From assembly GCA_944321085.1 (NCBI GenBank), contig CALUJY010000001.1, positions 154,671 to 218,670 of the forward strand: DNA of 64,000 bases, read 5' to 3'. The translations under genes were made by a program, and so were the position numbers. This document shows, piece by piece, positions 29,235 through 38,300 of this stretch. Position 1 is the first letter of the stretch; every line of letters begins with the position of its first letter. The DNA comes from an uncultured Barnesiella sp. GTDB lineage: Bacteria > Bacteroidota > Bacteroidia > Bacteroidales > Barnesiellaceae_A. The notes under the pieces were generated by a model. The model saw nothing but the letters and a program-made list of their open reading frames with translations. It was not told the DNA's origin and searched no databases.

Positions 29235-30506
29235 ATGCTTACACTCGCTACAATAAAAAACAACCCCGAGGAGGTGATTGCCCGTCTGGCGGTAAAACAC
29301 TTCGATGGGCGTGAGAAGATTGAACGCATTATCGACCTCGATAAGACGCGTCGTGCCTCGCAGGTAGAGCTCGATGCTCGTCTTTCGGAATTGAAAAAGC
29401 TCTCGGCCGAGGTAGGCCGCCTCATAAAAGAGGGCAAGAGAGAGGAGGCCGAGGGTATAAAAAGCCGTGTTGCCGAATTGAAAAGCGGTAACACCTCGAT
29501 AGAGGAAGCTATGACTTCGGCAGAAAAAGAGATTACAGACATTTTGTTGACAATACCCAACCTGCCGTGTGCAGCAGTACCCGAAGGTTCGTCGGCTGCC
29601 GATAATATCGTGGAGAAGACGGGTGGTGTTATACCCGAGCTTCCCGCCGATGCACTGCCGCACTGGGAACTGGCTAAAAAGTATGATTTGATAGACTTTG
29701 AGCTGGGTGTGAAAATTACCGGTGCAGGTTTCCCTGTATATAAAGGTAAGGGCGCCCGGTTGCAACGTGCTCTCATATCGTTCTTCTTAGACCGCGCCCG
29801 CGAGGCCGGTTATTTGGAGATACAGCCGCCTTACGTCGTCAATGAGGCCTCGGGTATAGGTACGGGACAACTGCCTGATAAAGAGGGGCAGATGTATTGC
29901 TGTACGGTAGATAACCTCTACCTTATCCCTACGGCCGAGGTGCCGGTGACCAACCTGTATCGCGATGTGATTTTCGAAGAGAGCGAACTGCCTATCAAAA
30001 ATACCGCCTATTCGGCATGCTTCCGTCGTGAAGCCGGTTCTTATGGTAAGGATGTACGCGGATTGAACCGCCTGCACCAATTCGATAAGGTGGAGATTGT
30101 GCAAATACAGCATCCCGATCATTCGTATGAGGCGTTGGAAGAGATGAAAGCCCATGTGCAAAGCCTTGTAGAGGCACTCGAATTGCCGTGGCATATCTTG
30201 CGTCTCTGTGGCGGCGATATGAGCTTTACTTCGGCGATAACGTTCGATTTCGAGGTCTTCTCGGCCGCACAAAAACGTTGGCTCGAAGTAAGTTCGGTAT
30301 CGAATTTCGAGAGTTATCAGGCCAATCGTCTGCACTGTCGTTACCGTGGCGCTGACAAGAAAATGCACCTTTGTCATACGCTCAATGGTAGTGCGCTTGC
30401 TTTGCCTCGTATAGTAGCGGCATTGCTCGAAAATAACCAGACTCCGCAAGGCATACGTATCCCCAAGGTTTTAGTGCCTTATACGGGATTCGATATGATA
30501 GACTAA
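29235..30506 (+). CDS. serS: Seryl-tRNA synthetase
   Basis: A 423-residue class II aminoacyl-tRNA synthetase that charges tRNA-Ser. The N-terminal coiled-coil arm spans about residues 30-100 (Lys/Glu-rich). Catalytic motifs are TAEVPVTNLYRD, motif 2 with FRREAGSYGKDVRGLNRLHQF, and motif 3 with NGSALALPRIVAALLENNQ. Length is typical. It ends the plus-strand gene run that starts at rsmH, and a hairpin follows 53 bp downstream. Confidence 0.98.
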   Translation: MLTLATIKNNPEEVIARLAVKHFDGREKIERIIDLDKTRRASQVELDARLSELKKLSAEVGRLIKEGKREEAEGIKSRVAELKSGNTSIEEAMTSAEKEITDILLTIPNLPCAAVPEGSSAADNIVEKTGGVIPELPADALPHWELAKKYDLIDFELGVKITGAGFPVYKGKGARLQRALISFFLDRAREAGYLEIQPPYVVNEASGIGTGQLPDKEGQMYCCTVDNLYLIPTAEVPVTNLYRDVIFEESELPIKNTAYSACFRREAGSYGKDVRGLNRLHQFDKVEIVQIQHPDHSYEALEEMKAHVQSLVEALELPWHILRLCGGDMSFTSAITFDFEVFSAAQKRWLEVSSVSNFESYQANRLHCRYRGADKKMHLCHTLNGSALALPRIVAALLENNQTPQGIRIPKVLVPYTGFDMID

Positions 30507-31088
30507 GGTACGACGGCGTTGGGCATGCTTGTCGCGCTCGCTGTCTGCTTGCAAAACAGATAGGGCTGTGGTCAAACTTTTGGTTGACCGCAGCCCTATC
30601 AGCATATAGCGGGTATGGCGGCGTCTTATGCAGAGCACGACTGAGTGGCTTATCTCGGTACCTGTTTCGTGCTTTATTGTATGGCGGTTCTGTGCAACGC
30701 CTTGCCAAGCTGCTGTATATACCGCTTTTATTATAAACGATTGTGTGCCATTCATAGGCGATATATAATGCTGTGGAGGGGTAAAAAAGCCGTCGGAGTG
30801 AGGAAAGAGAGCGGTTGGTATGTTGTAATATGGAGGCTTGAAAAGGCGGTCGCGAAGAAAATTCGATGGTCAAGCGGTATTTATTGTGTGAAAATAGTTA
30901 TAGAGTTTGTGTTAAAACGGTTAAATGTGCCCCCTTTTCGCCACTTTGCCGCCCGATTATTTCCGTATGTTCAAAAAAAAGATTTTATTTGCAATCAAAT
31001 TATCCTTGTACCTATTTGTATTAACCATTATAAAGTTGAAGGCCTATTGAGCAAAATTACTCTTATTAAACGCAAAACAGTAGAGTAA
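30507..31088. other. Intergenic region between serS and the sigma factor
   Basis: This 582 bp stretch holds the hairpin at 30559-30600 and then AT-rich sequence. Open frames here (for example 30645-31088) have no family resemblance, unusual Cys/Arg composition and run up to the sigma-factor start. They are judged spurious. No tRNA-like cloverleaf or clear TTTG/TAnnTTTG promoter was found, though the last 120 bp are AT-rich and promoter-like. Confidence 0.5.
30559..30600 (+). terminator. Hairpin after serS, probable terminator or processing site
   Basis: A 17-bp stem with one G-T wobble, GATAGGGCTGTGGTCAA (30559-30575) pairing with TTGACCGCAGCCCTATC (30584-30600), around an 8-nt loop. No U-tract follows, so it may stabilise the 3' end rather than terminate by itself. 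The GGGCTGTGG...CGCAGCCC core recurs at 58831-58872. Confidence 0.55.
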
Positions 31089-31679
31089 ATGAATAACTTA
31101 TCAGCTTGTACCGACGATGAATTAGTTTGCCGGTATGCAGATGGAAACAATGAGGCTTTCGACGTGTTGCTGAAACGGCACGAATCGAAGATTTATTCCT
31201 ATATATATTATATCATCAAAGACCGCGATAAAGCCGACGATATTTTTCAGGAGACTTTCGTGAAGGCCATCATGACGATACGTCAAGGCAGATATACCGG
31301 CAACGGAAAGTTCTTTTCGTGGATTTCGCGCATTGCGCACAATCTTATTATAGACAGCTACCGTCAGGAGAAGATAGAGAACAACATCAGCAACGAAGAT
31401 GAAACGCTCGATATTTTCAACCGCAAGGAGTTGAGCGAAGGTAATATAGAAGACCATATCATACAATCGCAAATCAACAGCGACATACGCCGCTTGGTAG
31501 AGGCGTTACCCGACAATCAGCGTGAAGTAGTAAAACTGAGATATTATAAAAATCTTAGTTTCAAAGAGATAGCCGATGTTACGAATGTCAGTATCAATAC
31601 GGCTCTCGGACGTATGCGGTATGCCATCCTCAACATTCGCCGTATGGCAGAGCAGTATAATATTGTACTTACGCTCTGA
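31089..31679 (+). CDS. ECF-type RNA polymerase sigma factor
   Basis: A 196-residue sigma-70 family protein with only regions 2 and 4. Region 2 (about 10-85) contains YYIIKDRDKADDIFQETFVKA and the -10 recognition helix FFSWISRIAHNLIID. Region 4 (about 135-190) contains LPDNQREVVKLRYYKNLSFKEIADV followed by NVSINTALGRMRYAI, a helix-turn-helix. It would direct polymerase to a small regulon. No anti-sigma gene with a transmembrane FecR-like domain is adjacent; instead a 57-residue small protein follows 78 bp downstream. Neither SusC in this window has an STN domain, so a classical SusC/anti-sigma circuit is not evident. Trigger and targets are unknown. Confidence 0.94.
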   Translation: MNNLSACTDDELVCRYADGNNEAFDVLLKRHESKIYSYIYYIIKDRDKADDIFQETFVKAIMTIRQGRYTGNGKFFSWISRIAHNLIIDSYRQEKIENNISNEDETLDIFNRKELSEGNIEDHIIQSQINSDIRRLVEALPDNQREVVKLRYYKNLSFKEIADVTNVSINTALGRMRYAILNIRRMAEQYNIVLTL

Positions 31680-31726
31680 TATGTCATAAAAATTTTGGGA
31701 TTACGTATAATAAAAAATCGGGCTGC

Positions 31727-31755
31727 TGCGTTATATATATGTAATTTATAACGCA
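31727..31755. repeat. Inverted repeat just before the small-protein start
   Basis: TGCGTTATA (31727-31735) and TATAACGCA (31747-31755) form a perfect 9-bp inverted repeat with an 11-nt spacer. The right arm ends 2 nt before the ATG at 31758. As RNA it would fold into a hairpin against the start codon; as DNA it could be an operator. Function is inferred only from position. Confidence 0.6.
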
Positions 31756-31757
31756 AC

Positions 31758-31931
31758 ATGCCTATGAAGAAAAACTCTACCCCAGAATCGACTGTAAAAG
31801 AAAGAAGCAAGATGCATGACGCATCCTTTCGTCCTCGCCGCTCTACGATAGATGCTATCAGACAGTTTGCGCGGGCTTATACGTATGAACCGCAATTACG
31901 CGGTGAGCTTGGCAATTTGGTAGCCAATTGA
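31758..31931 (+). CDS. Small conserved-looking protein, 57 residues
   Basis: A short frame from ATG 31758 to TGA 31929-31931. The product is basic at the N-terminus (MPMKKNSTPESTVKERSKM) and then HDASFRPRRSTIDAIRQFAR, AYTYEPQLRGELGNLVAN. The second half is predicted helical (STIDAIRQFARAY). There is no signal peptide or membrane segment. Protein-like composition, a stop just before a terminator-bearing gap, and resemblance (from memory) to small proteins of other Bacteroidales ending in ...FIRQFA.AY... support a real gene. It follows the sigma factor by 78 bp and could be cotranscribed. Function unknown; a sigma-factor modulator is only a guess. Confidence 0.65.
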   Translation: MPMKKNSTPESTVKERSKMHDASFRPRRSTIDAIRQFARAYTYEPQLRGELGNLVAN

Positions 31932-32120
31932 TTTGTACGTTCTCTCTTAACTTATTGACGGGGTTGTACCGCTATTTCGGTTACAGCCCCTTGTTGTGTA
32001 ATGTGGTGCGGCATTGTGCTCGTCTAACATTATTGTCATGTGGTGTATCTCATATAAATGTATGTGTATCGAATGAACCGTATCGTGTATTTGGGTGCGC
32101 TTATTCTTTATTATAAAAAT

Positions 32121-32148
32121 GAGGATGTGTCTTGTCTGACACATCCTC
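32121..32148. terminator. Bidirectional terminator between convergent genes
   Basis: A perfect 11-bp stem GAGGATGTGTC (32121-32131) / GACACATCCTC (32138-32148) with a 6-nt loop. A T-rich stretch (TTTATTTTTTTA) follows on the plus strand and ATTTTTATAAT on the minus strand. It lies between the plus-strand small-protein gene and the minus-strand barrel gene, so it can serve both. Confidence 0.8.
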
Positions 32149-32190
32149 GATAAGATGATTTATTTTTTTATGTGATTATGCGGGGGGTAA

Positions 32191-32982
32191 TCAGAATTTA
32201 TAGCTTACGCCAAAGCCTAAAATCGTACTGCCCATACCGCGCGATGTGAGGCAGCCGCCTATCATACCCACCTCGACATTGGCAGCAAAGTGCTCTGTAA
32301 AGTAATAGCGTGCGCCTATCAAGGCCGACATGGCAAAGCAAGCCCCGGTTTTCGCGTCTTGCGAGCCGTCGCTCCATACTACATGGTCGAGGTCGTTATA
32401 TGACCAGCGGCGAAAGTTGCTTGTCAGGTTGCTTTCAGACTCAAACCCATTCTCTCCATAGTATCTGAAAGACCTGAAATTGAGACCGAAGCCAAGTCCG
32501 AGGCTGCCGTAGGTATCTAAACGGTCGATAAACTGGAAGTGGAAAGAACCTGTAACCAAAAAAGCGAGGTTGTCTTGTGTCACATCACACCATGTTGACC
32601 CTATACCGTTGCGGGTGCCATAGTTTTTTATTTCCCATATTTCGCGATTTGAGTTGATGCTTGGTCCGTAAATAGGATATTGGTAATTGAAAGTGCCATA
32701 TTTGAATTCGGTGTATTTCCCGAATGCCGAGTTGTCTATGGAGAACCCGATGCCGAGAGAGGCTCGCTTGTCTAACCATCCGTCGACGACGCACCATTCC
32801 ATTCCTATTTGCTGCCCGAAAGTGGAAGAGCCGCTCAGTGTACCCACGCCTAATCCTACGTTGGCTACGATGTCGCCTTTGGCAAATACCGGACGTCCGT
32901 TTAGGTTGGGCAGCCCGGCTTGCACTCCGCTCATGCTTGCACACAGAGTGGCAAAAATCATAATATACTTTTTCGCTTTCAT
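32191..32982 (-). CDS. Outer-membrane beta-barrel protein, function unknown
   Basis: A 263-residue secreted protein with a Sec signal peptide (KKYIMIFATLCASMSGVQA). The mature part alternates polar and hydrophobic residues with many Gly and aromatic positions (GDIVANVGLGVGTL, LDTYGSLGLGFGLNFRSFRYYG, IGARYYFTEHFAANVEVGMIGG). It ends in LGFGVSYKF, the C-terminal aromatic signature of outer-membrane barrels. About 8-10 strands would fit the length. It is a single gene convergent to the sigma-factor unit and divergent from the GH172-like gene. No substrate can be inferred. Confidence 0.8.
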   Translation of the reverse strand: MKAKKYIMIFATLCASMSGVQAGLPNLNGRPVFAKGDIVANVGLGVGTLSGSSTFGQQIGMEWCVVDGWLDKRASLGIGFSIDNSAFGKYTEFKYGTFNYQYPIYGPSINSNREIWEIKNYGTRNGIGSTWCDVTQDNLAFLVTGSFHFQFIDRLDTYGSLGLGFGLNFRSFRYYGENGFESESNLTSNFRRWSYNDLDHVVWSDGSQDAKTGACFAMSALIGARYYFTEHFAANVEVGMIGGCLTSRGMGSTILGFGVSYKF

Positions 32983-33344
32983 AAATAATATAGGTATTGT
33001 TTCGTTGCAAATTAAAGAAAACTATTGCATTGTAAATGTATATAAGAGACCCTCAAAGTTATGGATTTTTGCATATTAAATAATACAAATTTGTAAAAAA
33101 TCGCCTGTGCAATGCTCTGAAAATTTCCTATTTCTCTTTTTGATACTGTGTCAATCCGTTGCAAATGTGCACTATATGCTATGGTATGTTTTCCCTCATT
33201 TTTATGCCATACAGGGCGTTTTTGTTTCGTTTTTGGGGTACTGCAATCTATTTCGATGTAAAAGTGTGAGTAATGGATAAAATAGTATTTGTGCTCCTCC
33301 ATGGCTCGCCATACTTTTGCAATCGTTACAGTAATTCTCTTATC
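32983..33344. promoter_or_regulatory. Divergent intergenic region, barrel gene and GH172-like gene
   Basis: A 362 bp AT-rich gap. The rightward promoter at 33288-33319 is listed separately. For the leftward gene, TAACTTTG (33061-33054, minus strand) fits the TAnnTTTG -7 consensus about 72 bp before the start codon, with a TTTG 24 nt further upstream, slightly beyond the usual spacing. The middle 200 bp holds no recognisable gene or RNA. Confidence 0.45.
33288..33319 (+). promoter_or_regulatory. Bacteroidetes-type promoter for the GH172-like gene
   Basis: TTTG (33288-33291), 20 nt, TACTTTTG (33312-33319): the same elements and spacing as the HTCS promoter. The start site would be near 33325, giving a leader of about 20 nt to the ATG at 33345 and ruling out an earlier in-frame ATG at 33273. 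Confidence 0.7.
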
Positions 33345-35303
33345 ATGAATAGAAATTCATTGTTTTTCTTCTCTCTCTGTTTGTCGCTGTGCATGGTGAC
33401 TCCCTCTGTTGCTACATCGCTCTATGGTATAGAACGTATGCTTGCCGTCGATTCGCTTCCGGTATTGGATTGCGGTGTACATGTACGTTACGAAGGCAGC
33501 ATCGACAAACGAGGTCTCAATGCCGATTGGGATTGGAGCCTTTACCAAGATAGCAATGGCGAATGGGTTATTTTCGATGTCAAGGGAGCCGGCTGCATAT
33601 ACAATATGGTACAACATCGCTATTTGAGCAGTTCCGACCCTACATTCCGTTTCTATTTCGATGGTGAGACTACACCGCGTTTTTCTCTTAAATTGTCGGA
33701 ATTCGGTACAAAATATCCATTTGTGGCACCGCTTGCCACGGCATATATCGGACCTCTCGACAGTGGTCGTGGTCCTATTCGTGTGGCGCGCAGCTTTGTG
33801 CCCATGCCGTTTGCCCGGTCGTGCAAAATCACTACCGATGTACGCTTACAGGGTGCCGACCGTTCCCGCGGCGAAGGCGGGTGGGGGCATGTGGTGTATC
33901 AGGTTTATGCCGATACCATCTCCGGCTCTTTTACCGGTAATGAAGATTATACCGCCGTTAAACGCTTGTGGCGACAGACGGGAGTGCTGCCTCATGGTCG
34001 CCGTACCGACGATAAGGCTGTGACGCTCTCCGACAAGACGATTGCTCCCGGCGACTCGCTTTGCCTTTTGGCTGCCGATGCTCCCGGGGTATTGAGGGCG
34101 TTGCGTCTTTATCTGCCGGGTTTGGATTACGAGGGATTGCAGCAACTTTGGATAAGTGTTAGTTGCGATAACCATACGCAACCCGATGTTGCGTGTCCCG
34201 TGGGTTGTCTGGCCGGCAACTCGCTGGGGTATAACAATACGTCGTATTTGCTCAACGGATACTCTACCGATGGTAGCATCTATTCCTATTTCCCTATGCC
34301 TTTCTGGCAATCGGTGCGGGTTGTACTTACCAACCGTTCTTCCCGACCGGTAAGCCTCGCTTTTGCCGAGGCCGTTGTAGCTCCCAACCGTTACGATGCC
34401 GACCGCACGGGATATTTCCGCAACACACCTTATTACACGCGCAAGCATGTCGAGGGCAAAGATTCGCCCATAGGTACAGTGACCGGTACGGGTAAGATGG
34501 TGGCTGCGCATGTCACATGTTATGCCGAGCGTGAGCATATCATCTCTTGCGAGGGCGATGTGCGTGTCTATATCGACGGATGTCGTACCCCGCAGGTAGA
34601 GAGCGACGGCTCAGAGAGCTACGTTTGCTTCGGATGGGGATTTCCGACTCCTGCCGAGGGGCATCCCTCGGGCGGTTATGACGGTTTGTCCGACAATCCG
34701 TGGTCAATGACCCGATTGTGTATGGGCGACAGCTATCCTTTTTATCGCAGCCTTGCATTCGGGATAGAGTCGGGCGAACACAACAATCAATATCTCGAAC
34801 ATGCCGGCACGATATTCTATTACGGTCGCGACGAGGTGACGATGCAGCCTGTCGATAGCCTCATCCTCTCTGATGCCCGCTCGCGTCGCGCACATCATTA
34901 TAAAACCTATGGAGAGACCGATGTACAACGGCTCGAAAACACCTTTGAAGGCGATTGCTTGCATACGCGCGTTGCGGCTGATGTCTACCGTTCTACCGAG
35001 GGTAGTTCTTTCCGCATCGCTCTCCCTGCCGACAACCGAGGCATCTGTTTGCGCCGTATGAGCGACAATGCAACCGGCCGGCAGCTGGCTCGTGTGTTTG
35101 TCGATGGCGAGGAACTGCCTGCGCCGTGGTATGTAGCCGATTCGAATGCCTACATCCGTTGGCTTGAAGACGATTTTGATATTCCGGCGCGCTATACTGC
35201 CGGGAAAAGCTCGATAGAGATTCGCATTGTTCCTGTCGCTCCGGCTCGCGGGGGACAAATCTATTGGAACGAGGCAGAGTATCGCGTCTTTGCTTATCGT
35301 TAA
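33345..35303 (+). CDS. Secreted GH172-like (DUF2961) glycoside hydrolase
   Basis: A 652-residue protein with a Sec signal peptide (FFFSLCLSLCMVTPSVATS) and the DUF2961 architecture now called GH172. Visible motifs are WVIFDVKGAGCIYNMVQHR, FYFDGETTPRFSLKL and GTGKMVAAHVTCYAERE. Two Glu residues 21 apart, E403 (CEGDVRVYIDG) and E424 (DGSESYV), occupy the places of the family's conserved EGDD and TED glutamates, proposed as acid/base and nucleophile. Characterised members act on D-arabinofuranosides or fructofuranosides; the substrate here is unknown. The C-terminal 200 residues form a beta-sandwich. It is followed 48 bp later by the SGNH-LRR gene, so the two probably form an operon. Confidence 0.85.
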   Translation: MNRNSLFFFSLCLSLCMVTPSVATSLYGIERMLAVDSLPVLDCGVHVRYEGSIDKRGLNADWDWSLYQDSNGEWVIFDVKGAGCIYNMVQHRYLSSSDPTFRFYFDGETTPRFSLKLSEFGTKYPFVAPLATAYIGPLDSGRGPIRVARSFVPMPFARSCKITTDVRLQGADRSRGEGGWGHVVYQVYADTISGSFTGNEDYTAVKRLWRQTGVLPHGRRTDDKAVTLSDKTIAPGDSLCLLAADAPGVLRALRLYLPGLDYEGLQQLWISVSCDNHTQPDVACPVGCLAGNSLGYNNTSYLLNGYSTDGSIYSYFPMPFWQSVRVVLTNRSSRPVSLAFAEAVVAPNRYDADRTGYFRNTPYYTRKHVEGKDSPIGTVTGTGKMVAAHVTCYAEREHIISCEGDVRVYIDGCRTPQVESDGSESYVCFGWGFPTPAEGHPSGGYDGLSDNPWSMTRLCMGDSYPFYRSLAFGIESGEHNNQYLEHAGTIFYYGRDEVTMQPVDSLILSDARSRRAHHYKTYGETDVQRLENTFEGDCLHTRVAADVYRSTEGSSFRIALPADNRGICLRRMSDNATGRQLARVFVDGEELPAPWYVADSNAYIRWLEDDFDIPARYTAGKSSIEIRIVPVAPARGGQIYWNEAEYRVFAYR

Positions 35304-35351
35304 TCCGTATGGCGCTGCACACACATTTGAAACAGAACAATAACCGATAAA

Positions 35352-38300
35352 ATGAAAAACCAAATGAAAAGAATTTTATTCTCGTCTTTGCTGGCGCTAC
35401 TGATGTTGTTTGGTACATCGGCTTATGCCGGCGTAAAAATTGTAGTCCTGGGCTCTTCTACGGCGGCAGGTTCCGGCGTACAAGATATCAGCAATTCCTG
35501 GGTAAACCGTTATACCAAATATTTACAGACGTTAGACCCTACCAATCAGGTTATCAACCTCGCTAAGGGAGGCTATACGACATTTGCCATTATGCCTGCG
35601 GGAACGCCTTCTTATGATACAGGCACAAATATCCTTTCGGTCGATACAGAGCGGAACATAGACAAGGCTCTCAGCTACAATCCCGGTGCCATCATCATCA
35701 ATATGCCTACCAATGATGTGTCGAACGGTGTTCCCGTAGATACGCAGATGGATAATTTCAAGACCATTATAGATATGGCCGAGGCTGCCGGGGTGAAGGT
35801 GTGGATTACCACCTCGCAACCTCATAATTTCGGTGAACCGTATGATGGCCCCTATGGTGACGGAAAAGAACCCGACCCGTGGAAACAGACGGCACGCGAC
35901 AAGTTCAGGGAGCTTACCGAGCGTATTATGGCTACTTATGGCGAGCGCGCCATAGATTTCTATACCGACTTAGCTACGGAGGATGGTTATGGTTTTATCC
36001 GTCCCGAATATGACTCGGGCGACGGTACGCACCTCAATGATGCTGCACATGCCATCCTGTTTGAGAAAGTAAAAGAGAAAAATATTCCTTCGCAAATCGA
36101 CGACTCGTTCGGCGGAGTGCTTGCCAATCCTGTTTATATCAATTTCGGCCCCGTATCGGAAGTAGGTATCGATAATTGGAATCTTGTTTCGGCACAGAAT
36201 ACAGGTACGACGGTTTCGCCCTTGGTAGATTTTATGGGCAATGCAACATCGCTCAGTCTCTTTACCGTGAATGGTTTTACCAATGCAGCTCAAAACGGCG
36301 TGTCTTCTACCGTGATGGGGATGAACGATATTATATCTATGAGTAATTTCAGTTCAAACAGCAGCAATCCTCCCGTAATAGAGTTTGCAGGTTTGTCACC
36401 TTCGCAAGTTTACGATTTCTCGGTTTATGCTTCGCGCAGCGCATCGGATACTCGGGTTTGTATCTATACATTCGAGGGCGAGAATACCGTTACGGTTTCG
36501 CTCGATGCAGCCTCTAATGCGGAAAATGTTGCAGAGGCCAAGCAAGTCGTACCTAATGAGCTGGGCAAAGTGACGCTTACCATTACCCGCGATGCTTCCA
36601 ATAATAGCGGTTTCTGCTACATCAATGCTATGATGATAACCTCTGCCGCTCCCGCAGTGGTGATACCCGATGGAGCTATCAATGTGGAGACTCCCGGTAC
36701 GCTTGCACAACTTTTGGAACAACCTGTGGAAGAAATAACCGAACTTGTGTTGTACGGTTCGCTCAACGGAACCGACATCAAGACGATTATGTCGATGACA
36801 GCTCTCGAAGATATCGATATGTATAATACCTCTATTGTATCGGGTGGCGAAGCATATCTCAATGGCCTGACTACACGCGATAATATATTCCCGCAAGAGA
36901 TGTTTGTGAATAATACGGTCATACGTCGCGTGATACTTCCGGCTGCCATTACCGATTTGCGTTATCACACATTTATGGGAGCCTCGGCATTGGAAGAGGT
37001 GCGTATTCCCGACTCGGTTACTTCGTTCGGCAACGACCTTTTCAGCGGTTGTTCTTCGCTCTCTGTCATTAACATTCCTACCGGATTGCGTACAATGGGT
37101 ACGGGCTGTTTTTGGAATTGTGCTAAAATTACATCTTTGACTTTCCCTGAGGGTCTGACAGTGATTCCCGGCGGCTCTTTCTATGGTTGTTCTGCAATGA
37201 CGGAGCTTAATTTGCCGGAGTCTCTTACGGCCATAGAGGGGGACTGGACATTTGCAGGTTGCTCGTCTCTTTCATCTATTGTGTTCGGCCCGTATATCAC
37301 TACTATTCCTGCCGGAGCATTCTATAACTGTTGGTCGCTCAACACGATATATGCCAAAATGCCGGTGTTGCCCGTTATAGACACAAAGAACGGCGATACT
37401 CCGTTTACCGGTGCATTCAAGCCCCAGTATTGTACGCTGTATGTGCCTTTTGCTGCACTCGACACTTATAAAGAAGATGCCGTGTGGGGCGGTATGGCCA
37501 ATATCGTTCCTTTGGCAGAAGTTTCGATCGATGGCACGCCTTTGACTCCCGGCCGTGAGGGTTTACAAACTCTTGCTACGGCACAGCATATCGTTATGAC
37601 GGGTTCTACTCCCGATGCCGACCTTTTTGCCGATGCGCTTGCCTCTAACACCTCAATTACTACCATAGACCTTACGGGGGTTACGGAGTATGCTTCGCTC
37701 ATATCGACGGGTAATCCCAACTGCCTTACCTATGTCAATGCCGAGGCCGAAGTAGAGGGCGACAATGTGGTTAAGGTAGCTTCTGACGGAACGGCCACGG
37801 TGGCAAGTCTCGTACTGAGCGACGGTTTTGATTTCTATAACGACCGCGAGTTTACGGCAACATCTGCTTCGTTTACCCGCTACTTCGAGGCCGGATGGAC
37901 TACTCTCGCATTGCCTTTTGCTGCCGGTAACGACGGCGCTTGGATAGAGTCGTTCTCGGAAATGGATGAAACTGGAAAAACGATGACTTTCGATTCTCGC
38001 GAGACCATCGATGCCGATGGAGTACACCTCATTCGCTATGAGGATGCCGGCGAACATACTTTTGTCGGAGCACAAGCTGTCGTTGCAGCTTCGGCCACGC
38101 AACCGCTCAATGACTTCTATTGGGCGACTAACTATCTCAATGGCGAGACGGTGAGCGGTTATACCTTGCAAACCGAAGGCGAGTATCAATATTTCCGTCC
38201 GGCAACGGAGCCTCTCTCTTCTTTCCGCGGATATGCCGTAATACCCAATGGAGCCGATTCGTACCTTATCGTTCACGACAGTGTCCCCACATCGGAGGAG

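Noticed and set aside
30645-31088. A 147-residue plus-strand open frame between serS and the sigma factor
   Set aside because: Composition (many Cys, Arg and Lys, no family features) and its lying in an AT-rich promoter-like region suggest chance; nothing supports translation.
31089-31679. Sigma factor as part of a SusC/anti-sigma signalling circuit
   Set aside because: No FecR-like anti-sigma gene is adjacent and neither SusC in the window has an N-terminal STN signalling domain.
31928-32116. A 62-residue frame overlapping the end of the small protein
   Set aside because: Overlaps the better-supported 57-residue frame and has no protein-like pattern; it ends inside the approach to the terminator.
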